In this document: positions 8,645-17,540 of the stretch, piece by piece | Numbering within the stretch: the first letter of the stretch is position 1 | Layout of the letters: every line of letters begins with the position of its first letter | From: Aporrectodea caliginosa | Taxonomy: Eukaryota; Annelida; Clitellata; Crassiclitellata; Lumbricidae | Direction of reading: 5' to 3' | Assembly: GCA_020284085.1 (NCBI GenBank) | Contig: JACEVL010000289.1 | Location: 779,501-843,500, forward strand | DNA length: 64,000 bases | Made by a program: the position numbers and the translations under genes | Notes under the pieces: model-generated | The model's input: the letters and a program-made list of their open reading frames with translations, nothing else | What the model was told of the DNA's origin: nothing | Database searches by the model: none

Positions 8645-9223
8645 ATGAAGCTGCCAGAATTGAAAGAATTAATGAAACAACACAATATTCGCGGATATTC
8701 TTATCTCAACAAACCTCAAATGATTTCGCGGCTAGTCGAGAAAGGCGTGCTTACTCTGGAAATTGTGGAAAATTGGAAACAACCGCCGAAAATAACGAGT
8801 AACGATGAAAAATACGATAGGTTGAAAGGAATAAGGGCACATCCTAGGCGTGTAGAAATTTTAGACAGGGAAACGGGTCTGGTCGATTCGTACTCATCGA
8901 TGTATAAAGCCGCGAAAGCGCTTAATCAAAATCCGGGTGTAATAACGATGTTTAACGGAAAAGTATATAAAAAAAGATACGAAATTAAAGTGTTAGAGAG
9001 TGAGGAGAAAGATCTAATTAATTTCGAGGAGGAAAGTGCCACCAGTGAAGAGAGTACGAGTGAAGAGAGTAGCAGTAGCAGTGAGGAAAGTACCACTAGG
9101 TATGAATGCGTAACCAGTGACGAGAGTGAGGAAAGAAGTAGAATACCTGAGGAAAGAACGATTGCAGAGAGAATAGCGATGAGAGTACCAGTTAGTTATA
9201 AGAATTTAAATAGATCCGGATAA
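8645..9223 (+). CDS. SAP-like plus NUMOD1-like DNA-binding protein with acidic Ser/Glu tail
   Basis: The 192-residue protein starts with a SAP-type helix-turn-helix (LPELKELMKQHNIRGYSYLN, KPQMISRLVEKGVL, residues 3-37). It then has a NUMOD1-like segment (VEILDRETGLVDSYSSMYKA through NQNPGVITMFNGKVYKKRYEI, about residues 76-118) of the kind linked to homing endonucleases. A Glu/Ser-rich tail (EESTSEESSSSSEES) follows. SAP domains bind AT-rich DNA, so a role in genome organisation or packaging is plausible. No nuclease motif is visible. It ends the plus-strand cassette. Confidence 0.6.
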   Translation: MKLPELKELMKQHNIRGYSYLNKPQMISRLVEKGVLTLEIVENWKQPPKITSNDEKYDRLKGIRAHPRRVEILDRETGLVDSYSSMYKAAKALNQNPGVITMFNGKVYKKRYEIKVLESEEKDLINFEEESATSEESTSEESSSSSEESTTRYECVTSDESEERSRIPEERTIAERIAMRVPVSYKNLNRSG

Positions 9224-9244
9224 GTTCTATTTAAATTCAACGAT

Positions 9245-9647
9245 TTATGTATCGTAAATGTATAATTGAAATACCTCAACTCCATTGTTAAGCCACTGAT
9301 CCTCTGGCATCGTAAGTCTGTAAAACTGATACGCAGTCGTCGTTGAAATATCAACAAATGCTCGAAGCGTTCCGTGAAGAAACGAAGGAGTCAGCGTTTT
9401 TAATGGTTCGAACGTTCTTCCATCTTGACTCGCGGTGAAACTAAGCGCAGATATATTCGCTCTAATTCTAAACCTGACTCTCCAAATTATAACCGGCTCG
9501 GGACATTCTATCTGCAACCAAGAGGTTACACCATCGCCTGAAAACCAAGAATCACCCGCTGGTATCATTTTGACGAATGATTGCGCATCGATATCTATAT
9601 TTAGACGCGGATACCATGTACTCTCCGTTTTTCTACTCTATTATCGG
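9245..9647 (-). pseudogene. Discoidin-like (F5/8 type C) virion fibre fragment
   Basis: The frame is open from about 9647 down to the stop at 9245, but the only ATG is internal, at 9566-9568. The sequence contains WFSGDGVTSWLQIECPEPVI, IWRVRFRIRAN, FTASQDGRTFEPL and a C-terminal EVFQLYIYDT strand, typical of a galactose-binding beta-sandwich. In adintovirus-like elements such domains sit at the end of fibre or spike proteins and may bind host glycans. Here only the C-terminal domain remains, so the gene is either 5'-truncated or broken. It converges on the SAP/NUMOD1 gene with a 21-bp gap. Confidence 0.55.
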
Positions 9648-10447
9648 CTATTATCGGCTGCTTCAACGTCACTGGGCAGCTCAACACAGGAAGCTCTGTC
9701 TAGTTATATATAAGAGGTCGTTGGTTGCAATCGATGGGATCAACGCAATGGGATCCGCGCCAGACATATTGCGAGAGCGAGCAAAGGGTGACGTAGCCTA
9801 CGTAATAGGTTGCTGTCGGCACCCTCGATCGTTAGTCCACCGTGCCAACAATTTAAAACTGCCCCTTTAACAAATTCTTTGCCCCCTAAAAATTCTTGCG
9901 GACGTCCATGGGGTGCAAAAAACCCACGTTTTTTTTCAAAATGAAAGTTGTTTTTTTGTTTTGTTTGTTTTTATCCATCTAGTTTAACTTACGGAAATCT
10001 TGCTTGCTTGCTTGCTTGAGCCACAGGCTAAAAAGTCAAATCTTGCGACGACTTATTCGATCACTTACAATCATTCAATCGTCCTGAAACTTGGCAGATA
10101 GACTCGCCCTCGCAGACACTTCATTCTATAAAATTTCAGCTCCCCAAATATGGCTAGCTTATAGAATCGGGGACTCAAATTTTCGAATCGGGGAATCCCT
10201 TTTCCGATACGCAGCGTTGTCATTGGCCAGCACAAAAACGGGCGCGCTTCCTGATTAAACGCACGCTATGACGTAAAATGAACGCCGACTATATATTTGT
10301 AGAGGTAACTGCTTCGTAAGACGCATTATAGGATACTAGATGGATATTAGTAAAAAACTTTGCTTTTACGGGCTGTATTTTATTTTGATTTTAAGAGTTC
10401 CTATGCATATCAATGAAATTAATTAGAACAGTATATATAGAACCTTT
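9648..10447. other. Junction between viral element and older repeats; no gene seen
   Basis: A short direct repeat (TTATCGGCTA, twice) and a TATATAAGAGG box lie at 9640-9716, probably still viral. Then follow low-complexity runs, including a CTTGCTTG microsatellite at 10001-10018 and repeated GAATCGGGG motifs near 10156-10196. I find no coding frame or terminal repeat that would fix the end of the viral element. Confidence 0.5.
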
Positions 10448-10683
10448 GGGGGGGCCCGATAGCGCATTGGATAACATCTGGCACAGAGAGTGAGAGGTAC
10501 TGAGTTCGAGCCCCGTTAGGTGGATATGCTTTGTAGGCTGCTATTTAGCGCCGTGTATTGCAGGCTGTCTGTTGTTCTGTTAGTAGCCTATAGTTAAGAT
10601 TTAAATTGCATAACATGTAAATGTACAGCGCAGTGCGTTTGTCAGGCGCTTAATAAAGAAAAGATTATTATTATTATTATTAA
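10448..10683 (+). mobile_element. tRNA-derived SINE with (ATT)n tail
   Basis: The head carries an RNA polymerase III A box (TAGCGCATTGG, 10460-10470) and a B box (GAGTTCGAGCC, 10502-10512) with tRNA-like spacing. The tail reads GGCGCTTAATAAAGAAAAG and ends in (ATT)n, as in SINEs that share 3' ends with L2-type LINEs. It does not fold as a full tRNA and has a long non-tRNA body, so I call it a SINE rather than a tRNA gene. Confidence 0.8.
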
Positions 10684-10692
10684 GAATGTCAT

Positions 10693-10754
10693 AAAAGTGC
10701 AACCACGCTTAATTAAACACTATGTATAGTATTATTAAACGTGGTTGCACTTTT
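10693..10754. repeat. Small palindromic element (62 bp)
   Basis: AAAAGTGCAACCACG at 10693-10707 is perfectly complementary to 10740-10754, and the centre also pairs partly. It lies right after the SINE tail. It could be a tiny MITE or a hairpin; no target duplication is clear. Confidence 0.7.
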
Positions 10755-11141
10755 TGTGGTGTCAAAATTAATGTTACTAATTAACCACTAGGAGGTTGAG
10801 TGCAATGACGTTTCTAACAGGCTGTAGAATCTTGAATCGATGCTGTGACTTCGGTGCACCGCTTTTCCGATGGTTTACAAATTTTAAAGCAATAAGTTGA
10901 TCGCTTTTAATTTTATATTTCTATATTTGTAGTTTTATTCTTTTAATTCGGCTGTTTTAGATGCACTTCATCGGCAAGTTTTAATTAGAGGTATTCATTT
11001 CTAGTGCATACTAAATATGATTAGTTTGCATATATTACGTAACTGTTTGAGCAATATTAATTGTTTTAAAACGACGATTTATCGTTTTATTGATGTATTT
11101 TAATGACTCACCTATTACCTTCGACCATTTTGCAATTAGGT
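10755..11141. other. AT-rich spacer, nothing recognised
   Basis: No open frame, repeat boundary or RNA gene is apparent in this AT-rich stretch. Confidence 0.5.
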
Positions 11142-11150
11142 TAATATTTA

Positions 11151-11568
11151 GGCACTGGCTACGGTACCCGTCCGACGGTACCGTTATTTCTTTTCTACGG
11201 TACCGTCCGCAAATAATCTATGGCCGATTGCACATATCTATGGCGTGAAAGCCTAACCATCAATAGCGCAGTAGTTAAGAGATGAACGAAACTAACCCTA
11301 ACCCTGACCTCTAACCTGACCCTCACGACGCCTAATTTGACACTAAACGACCACACGAATACTAACCTGGCCCTAACCGACCCTCAAGTTGTCGGCCATA
11401 GTAAAAATTCGACGCGAAGACAACAACTTAACGTGACAGGCTTTTTGCCAATATTTATTTCAACCGGATGTACACGCCATAGATATGTGCAATCGGCCCA
11501 TAGATTATTTGCGGACGGTACCGTAGAAGAAATAACGGTACCGTCCGGACGGTACCGTAGCCAGTTCG
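11151..11568. mobile_element. Mutator-like MITE with ~100 bp terminal inverted repeats
   Basis: Exact 9-bp direct repeats TAATATTTA flank the unit at 11142-11150 and 11569-11577. About 95-100 bp at each end are inverted copies, starting ACTGGCTACGGTACC and containing several ACGGTACCGT palindromes. A 9-bp duplication with long inverted repeats is the hallmark of Mutator-like elements. The interior has no transposase; it is filled with degenerate CTAACCCTAACCCT / CTGACC motifs. Confidence 0.8.
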
Positions 11569-11581
11569 TAATATTTATATG

Positions 11582-12107
11582 AATAAATCTTCTGCGGGCG
11601 AAAATTCCGACAAACATTTAGTATCGAGGGTGCGTAAGTTTACCGGCGCTTTTGACGATATCTTTTGGCATGCGCGGAAGGTACCATGTACCCTTTCTGG
11701 GTGCGGGCCGCTAAAACGCTTTCGGGAAATCGGGCTTTTGTGTATTTTTCAGCGTTTGCTGGTTTCGGGATGCGTGGTGCTTCTGGCGGGGCGGAAAATG
11801 CCGCCACGCAACCCGCCGAAAAAATTTACTTCTGCGGCGGAATTTTTTTGGACATTTTATCTAAAAACAACTCTAACCCTAACACTGACCCTAAACGACC
11901 GTCACAGCGCTTAACCTGACCCTAACCGACACTCACGAGGCCAAACCTGACCCTAACCGACCCTCACGACGCCAATTTATAGGAAGTACCGCATTTTGAA
12001 CAATGCGCATGCGCCGAAGGTTGCGCATGCGCAAAGCGCCTCCGCCGCAGAAGTGTGTCGAAAATGTTACTTCTGCGGCGGAATTTTCCGCCGCAGAAGA
12101 TTTATCC
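11582..12107. mobile_element. Foldback-like element with GCGGCGGAA ends
   Basis: The left end (AAATCTTCTGCGGGCGAAAA at about 11584) and the right end (complement of CCGCCGCAGAAGATTTATCC, to 12107) are inverted copies. The right part holds a 30-bp palindrome: 12070-12083 pairs with 12086-12099. Further TTCTGCGGCGGAA copies occur at about 11830 and 12048. The interior again has CTAACCCTAAC-like tracts and GCGCATGCGC blocks. It abuts the Mutator-like MITE. Confidence 0.55.
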
Positions 12108-12541
12108 TTCGGGGAAACCCCCAGGTTTTCTAAATGACCGACACTAACCTTCTAACCAACTGCACTATCGCTTAACCTGGACCTAACCAACAATTACAAA
12201 ACCTACGGACCCTGATTCTAAATGCTTGCCTAAATTCTGTCAGAGAAGTAATATTTCCGGCACAATTCTCGTAGTGGAAGACTTTTGTGCATGCGTTGAA
12301 CCTTCGGCGCATGCGCTTTGTTCAAAATGCGTTACTTCTATCAGTTGGCGTCGTTAGGGTCAGGTTAGGTGTTGTGAGGGCCGGTTAGGTCAGGATAAGG
12401 GTTAGCGTTGTCATTAAATAAAATGCTAGAAACTTGTTGCCGCAGAAGTAATTTCTTCATGCGTTGGGTGGTGGAATCTTCCGCTGCACAAGCATCACGC
12501 TATTCATATTTGTTAATATTCACAAACGCATATGACTATGG
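12108..12541. repeat. Inverted partial copy of neighbouring repeat sequence
   Basis: GCATGCGCTTTGTTCAAAAT, and the GTTAGGGTCAGGTTAGG tract at 12350-12410, are reverse complements of motifs at 11890-12030. The stretch therefore belongs to the same repeat family in opposite orientation. No gene is seen. Confidence 0.5.
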
Positions 12542-12549
12542 TCATGCCA

Positions 12550-13042
12550 GTATTCCCGTAGTTTAGGTTGGTAAATTATTTCATATGGTCAATTTGAAAT
12601 GGAAGCCGGCTTGATGAAAAAAAGTGTTGCCATAAATGGAAGTGGGATTGATTAAACCATTTCTGTGTTTAAATAGAAGCTGGATTGATCTAAATATTTT
12701 TTCCCATAAATAGAAGCTGGACTGATGAAACCAAGTATTTTATTCAGTAGAAGCTGGATTGATGAAAAAAATTGTTTCCGTAAGTAGAAGCTGGATCCAT
12801 GAGAATAGTTCTTTCCTTAAATAAAAGTTCCATTGATGAAAAGTATTTTTTGCTTAAATAGAATTTTGGTAATTTTTATCCATTAAATGGAAGTTGGATT
12901 GATGAAATTTTTTCTCTCGATGAAATGGAAGATGGTTTGATGTTAGTTATCATGGACATAGGTAAACTGCTTACTTACCAACGTCAAGTATGGTATCGAA
13001 GACAATAAAATAATTTTCAAACCTAAACTACGGGATTGCCGA
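12550..13042. mobile_element. Minisatellite-cored inverted-repeat element, copy 1
   Basis: 8-bp direct repeats TCATGCCA flank the unit (12542-12549 and 13043-13050). The termini are inverted copies around CCCGTAGTTTAGGTT. The core, about 12600-12950, is a degenerate tandem array with a period near 36-40 bp built on AGAAGCTGGATTGATGAAA. The same core is found at 44164-44873 with different termini. Confidence 0.7.
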
Positions 13043-13089
13043 TCATGCCATTATGCAGGGCTAACCCTTCTTGCATTAGTTAGTAGCCA

Positions 13090-14225
13090 TTACCGTAGTC
13101 AACCCTGATTCTTCTCTCGCAGCATGGGACCCTCTTCAACTAGCTACCATTAGACAGCTAGTTCTTGACTCTTCATCCAAATCGTGTGAACTGGATTTAC
13201 TGCCATCGTTTCTAATTAAGGATTTTGTAGACGATTTTTCTCCATTTTTGCATCTACTCTGCAACTCTTCTTTGGAACAGGGTTCTCTTCCGGCCTCACA
13301 CAAATGGGCTGTTGTTTTTCCTTCCATCAAGCAGCAGGGATTAAACCCAAACTCCCCCTCCAATTTTAGGCCTATTTCTAACCTCTCTTTCCTTTCCAAG
13401 CTCCTGGAAAAATGTATCGCTTTCCAACTAGTTCACTACCTCGACTCTAACTCCCTCATGCCTTCATTTCAATCCGGTTTCAGGAAATTCCATTCTACTG
13501 AAACTCTCCTGCTCAGGCTTATTACTGATGTCTTCCAAGCCCTTGACCACGTTACTTTGCTCGCCCTGTATGACATCAGCGCAGCATTCGACACAGTAGA
13601 CCATTCCATCCTCCATAGCCGGCTATCTAATTCTTTTGGCATCACGGACAGGGCTCTCCTTTGGTTCCAATCTTTTCTTACTGATAGGACTATATCCGTG
13701 GTCTTTGGTTCAAACCGCACTCCTTGGGTCACTGTCCCCTATGGTCTTCCTCAAGGCTCTGTTCTTGCTCCTCTTCTATTTGTTCTGTATACCTCGGACC
13801 TTGGAGGTATTTTCCAACTGTTTGGGGTCTCTTCCCATCAGTTTGCCGACGATACCCAGGCCTTTTTACATGGCCCAGCATCTTCTGCTGTTCAAATGGT
13901 AGAGCGGTTGTTAAAGGCTTCCTCTGCCATAGACGCATGGCTCTCCTCTAACCGCCTGTGGCTGAATCATGACAAGACACAGTTCATATGGCTTGGTGGC
14001 CGTCTTCAGCTCAATAAGATTGATACTGATTCCCTCATCTCAGATTTCCCCACATCCACTTCTCCTCTTCTGTTCATGACCTGGGAATTGTCTTGGATCC
14101 TTCCCTTTCTTTTACTGACCAGGTCAACTCGGTTTCCAGATCTTGTTTCTACCATCTGCGCCAACTACGTTCCATTCGCAGCTCTCTTTCACTGCATGCC
14201 ATTACTGTGGGCTTGTTGCGACAAG
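13090..14225 (+). mobile_element. 5'-truncated L2/CR1-like LINE (reverse transcriptase fragment)
   Basis: An open frame from about 13100 to 14070 encodes non-LTR reverse transcriptase. Motifs seen are NFRPISNLSFLSKLLEK, HSTETLLLRLITD, the palm motif LYDISAAFDTVDHSIL, GLPQGSVLAPLLFVLY, the catalytic FADDTQ box and LNHDKTQFIWLGG. Near 14070 the frame shifts by one and continues (DPSLSFTDQVNSVSRSCF) to about 14225, where homology stops. The endonuclease domain and 3' tail are missing, so the copy is dead. It belongs to the same superfamily as the LINE at 15535 but a different family. Confidence 0.88.
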
Positions 14226-14340
14226 GACAGATTTACAATATCTGGTTTAATACTTTTCAATTTGAAACGCAAATCTGGATCGAGTTCAAGCTTTGTTCTG
14301 TATTTGTTTTTGATCGCAAGCATAGCTGAAAACGAGTTTA

Positions 14341-14512
14341 AAAAAGAAGCGTATAGTGGACGTAGAATAGCTAGGCCTAATCAAAGAAAGATGGGCATAA
14401 ACACATAGAAAATTTAAAGAAAAGAAGCGCATGCAGAACGTAGAATAGCAAATAGACTATAGCTAATCAAAGAAAGATGTGCATTAAGTCCATAAACTCA
14501 TAGGAAATTTAA
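14341..14512. repeat. Local tandem duplication (about 75-90 bp unit)
   Basis: Two adjacent blocks share AAAAGAAGCG, ACGTAGAATAGC and CTAATCAAAGAAAGATG and a closing AAATTTAAA. The second copy has small insertions. No coding content. Confidence 0.6.
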
Positions 14513-14514
14513 AT

Positions 14515-14596
14515 TGTTTTGAATTTTTTTCGCGTACCCCTTAGCGACACCTGGCGTACCCCCAGGGGTACGCGTACCACAGTTTGAAAACCCCTG
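14515..14596 (-). mobile_element. Solo hAT-type terminus
   Basis: Read on the minus strand the segment starts CAGGGGTTTTCAAACTGTGG and continues with GGTACGCGTACCCCTGGGGG, which resembles hAT terminal inverted repeats of the CAGNGGTTCTCAAAC type. No matching second terminus was found, so it is probably a fragment. Confidence 0.45.
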
Positions 14597-15018
14597 CCGT
14601 AGATCATAATATGTATTTCCTACGAAAACTTGTGCGCAGAATTTTGAAACTGCTGCGTGGCATTTTTTAATGAGCTGCACAGCCGCGCACTCGTACACCT
14701 TAGAGGGTACATTGGTTGTAGCAAGGGTCCAGTGTCATTGTTTAATTTAACTTGCTCAAGTTAAAGATTGCCATAAGCCATAAGGTGTATTATTTTCTGT
14801 AGTTATAGAAAAGTAGTTATATCAGTCCTCACATGGCTCAACAATTCTGCTGAATAAACCACAATGCAGTAATCAACTTATCAACATTGATTTATAAGGT
14901 CAGTAGTTACAAGAAAGCATTAACAATTGATCTCATATGATGTGCTCAGCATATGAAATTGTGGGATTTGAACACTTTGGACACTGCAAATACTCAAATA
15001 ACAAGCCAGATTGCTATT
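14597..15018. other. Spacer without recognised features
   Basis: AT-rich sequence between the hAT-like terminus and the long-inverted-repeat element. I see no gene. Confidence 0.4.
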
Positions 15019-15417
15019 GGGTCATTCCATCTCAATTCAACCAATTTTTCAGAAAGTTCCAGGTCGACCATCTTGGATTTCAATGAATATTTCACAGAAT
15101 GTTTATTATGGTGTTAGAGGAAGGTATGCAAAATTTTAGAGCAATATCTGAAGAAATTTTGAAGATATTGAGTTTCAAAGAGGTATGGGTGACCTCGTTT
15201 TTGCCGTTTTGGAACGCACGTCTAAATTTGTAGTGACTTTCAGAAGCTCATAACTTCATTAATATCACAGATAATACTATGAAATTTTCAGGATATTTAG
15301 TCTTTGTTGTTTGGATGAAATGCTGAAGAAATGAATGGTCAGTGTTGAAAACTGTGATATTATGACTCATCTGAAAATGGTGAAAAAAACTCGTGCATGT
15401 CTGATGATCATACTTTG

Positions 15418-15452
15418 CAGCCCTGCCATGACCAAACTGATGCTGTATTAAA
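15418..15452 (+). repeat. 35-bp target-site duplication, left copy
   Basis: The 35 bases starting CAGCCCTGCCATGACC and ending GCTGTATTAAA recur at 17506-17540. The uninterrupted counterpart in the right arm (about 20226-20262, inverted) contains the sequence once, with a single difference. This proves an insertion of 15453-17505. Confidence 0.92.
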
Positions 15453-15478
15453 CCTTTTCGTTACTGTTGCTCGTGCCC

Positions 15479-15507
15479 GTACTAATGACGTACTACGTCA
15501 TTAGTAC
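15479..15507. repeat. Perfect 29-bp palindrome
   Basis: GTACTAATGACGTA at 15479-15492 pairs with 15494-15507 around a single C. It lies at the 5' edge of the LINE insertion, 27 bp from the target duplication. Confidence 0.9.
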
Positions 15508-16943
15508 GTGAGTATATATATGTATATATATATTGCCAATGTAACTTTTCTGTCTAAAATTCTAGAGCACATTGTTTCTAATCAGCTGATTGCATATTTA
15601 GATGTGAATGAGCTGATCCCTCAACAGCAGTCTGGTTTCCGCAGGAATCACTCCACGGAAACCCTTCTGCTCCGGCTTCTGTCTGACTTCTATAGCGCTA
15701 TGGACCTTGGCCAGGTTACACTCTTAGCTCTTTTCGATGTTAGCTCTGCCTTTGATTCTGTGGACCACTCCATCCTTCTTCAGCGCCTCTCTACTTCCTT
15801 TGGATTGGTTGACCAGCCTTTAGAATGGCTTCGATCCTTTCTATCTGAACGCACAAACTGTGCAGTTGTTGGCTCCTCTAGGTCCCCTTGGGTCCCCGCC
15901 CCTTTTGGTGTGCCCCAGGGCTCCGTCCTAGGTCCTCTTTTATATCTTCTCTATACGGCTGATCTCTGTCCTCTGCTGACGTCTCAGGGGCTTCTGCACC
16001 AGCTCTTTGCAGATGATGTCCAAGCTTACATCCATTCCCATCCATCAGACTCAGTCGCTACTGTACAACAGATGTGCCTAACGATAGATGTTCTTTCCTC
16101 TTGGATGGCCTCAAATAGACTTCTCCTAAATCCTTCCAAGACTCAGTTTATTTGGCTAGGTGGCCGTCGGCAACTAGATGGTATTGATTTGCTCCAGCTT
16201 ACTCGGGTCTTTCCTGATATAACTTTTTCCCTAACGGTTCGTGACCTGGGCCTCGCCCTTGACCAAGAACTTAGTCTTTCTCAACATGTGAACTTGATCT
16301 GTCGAAGTTGTTACTATCAGCTTCGCCAGCTCCGAGTAGTTTCTCGCTCTCTTTCTCATGACGCACTAGTGGTTCTTGTGCATGCCTTCGTTACTAGTCG
16401 AATTGACCACTGTTGCTCGATCCTCGTTTGTCCTTCCTCTTGGGGGTTCTGGGGCGACTAGATCGAAGTTCTGCGCTCAGCTGCTCGGCTTATTGGGCGA
16501 ATTCCCAAATTCGGCTCTGTCTCTGCCTACATGCGCGATGTGTTACACTGGCTGCCTGTGGCCCAACGGATATCATACCGTATTGCTTCTTTTGGTTTCA
16601 CGCAGCATCCTTGGCTGTGCTCCATCTTACCTGCGCAACCTCTGCCGCCCAGTGTCCGACGTTAGCTGGCTGGCGCTTTCGCTTCTGCGCATTAACGGGC
16701 AACTCCTAGTTCTCGAGGCTGCGCTTGATCGCTAGGCAGCGCCGAAGCCTGGGTTGCAGGCCCCTCCATCTGGAATGATCTGCCATCGCGCAGCTGCGCT
16801 TGCTACCTTTGATCAGTCAAACTAGGTTTTATAAATCACTCAAGTCTTTTTACTTTTGCCGTGGCTGGGCTGGGAGCGCCTCTGAGTAGATTTCTTGAAG
16901 GGCGCTATATAAATTTCCAGAATGAATGAATGAATGAATGAAT

Positions 16944-17220
16944 ATGTGTATATATGTATATATATGTACATAGATGTATATGTATATGTACATGTATATA
17001 TATATGAATATACGTATATCTATATATATATATATATATATGTACTTATGTGTGTATATATATGTGCGTGTATGAATATACGTAGATATAATTATGTACT
17101 TATGTGTATATATATGTGCGTGTGCGTGTATGTACATTTATATGTATATGTGTATGTGTATATATATGTATGTGTATGTGTATATATTCATGCATAGGTA
17201 CGTGTAAGTATATATATGTA
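16944..17220. repeat. Compound TA/TG/TATG microsatellite
   Basis: Long runs of TATATG, TGTATA and GTGTATG variants directly follow the (GAAT)n LINE tail. Open frames read through it are an artefact of the repeat. Confidence 0.9.
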
Positions 17221-17505
17221 TATAACCCTAAATAATCTGAAAAAGACACGAATAAAGTAAAAATAGAACATGGAAAAAGCCACCATAGATATGTATTTTT
17301 TTTACCATAGATATGTATTTTTTGCCATATATATATATGTATTTCTTTATAAGGTGCACTTGTTGACAACCAACGGCATCTCTGCACACTGCTAAGGGGT
17401 TTCCCGCAGTACTGGGAGAACCTATAAATCATTCTTTATGTACATGCATATGTATATTATATATCCCGGCGCCGCGCCGGGATAAGTACGGCGGCATGTT
17501 TTGAT

Positions 17506-17540
17506 CAGCCCTGCCATGACCAAACTGATGCTGTATTAAA
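17506..17540 (+). repeat. 35-bp target-site duplication, right copy
   Basis: Identical to 15418-15452. Immediately left is a GC-rich hairpin (TATCCCGGCG pairing with CGCCGGGATA, about 17462-17483) inside the inserted segment. Confidence 0.9.

Larger units (their letters stand above)
1..9720. mobile_element. Endogenous Polinton/Maverick (adintovirus-like) element, partial
   Basis: A block of virus-like genes without introns includes an FtsK/HerA-type packaging ATPase, a double-jelly-roll major capsid protein, a penton-like protein, a retroviral-type integrase with chromodomain and a VP1-like phospholipase A2 protein. This set defines Polintons/adintoviruses. Genes are tightly packed, 10-60 bp apart, and CpG-rich compared with the flanking DNA. 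The left end is not in the window; the right end lies somewhere after the discoidin-like fragment, about 9.65-9.9 kb, but I could not see a terminal inverted repeat or target duplication. No family-B DNA polymerase or adenovirus-type protease is present, so they are either to the left or lost. Frameshifts in at least two genes and a 5'-truncated integrase show that the copy is decaying. Confidence 0.9.
15453..17505 (+). mobile_element. LINE insertion (L2/CR1-like, 5'-truncated) with extra 3' sequence
   Basis: The reverse transcriptase frame runs from about 15540 to 16461. It includes FLSKILEHIVSNQLIAYL, ALFDVSSAFDSVDHSIL, GVPQGSVLGPLLYLLY, the LFADDVQAYI catalytic box and LNPSKTQFIWLGGRR. Around 16455 it leaves frame but stays recognisable to about 16735. 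The 3' end reads GGGCGCTATATAAATTTCCA followed by (GAAT)n at 16920-16943, the usual L2-like tail. The insertion then continues through AT microsatellite and 285 bp of other sequence to the target duplication, suggesting 3' readthrough or tail expansion. At the 5' end is a 29-bp palindrome. Confidence 0.87.

Noticed and set aside
10460..10512. Functional tRNA gene
   Set aside because: A and B boxes are present but the flanks do not complete a cloverleaf, and a long body with an (ATT)n tail follows; SINE fits better.
11280..12420. CTAACCCTAACCCT tracts as an interstitial telomere
   Set aside because: The motifs are degenerate, short and confined to the insides of MITE-like elements, so an internal telomere fusion is unlikely.
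17340..17425. snRNA or 5S rRNA-derived sequence
   Set aside because: The GC-rich block with TTTCCCGCAGTACTGGGAG looked structured but did not match U1-U6 or 5S landmarks.
16850..17432. Open frames on both strands rich in Tyr/Ile/His
   Set aside because: They are translations of the TA/TG microsatellite after the LINE tail.
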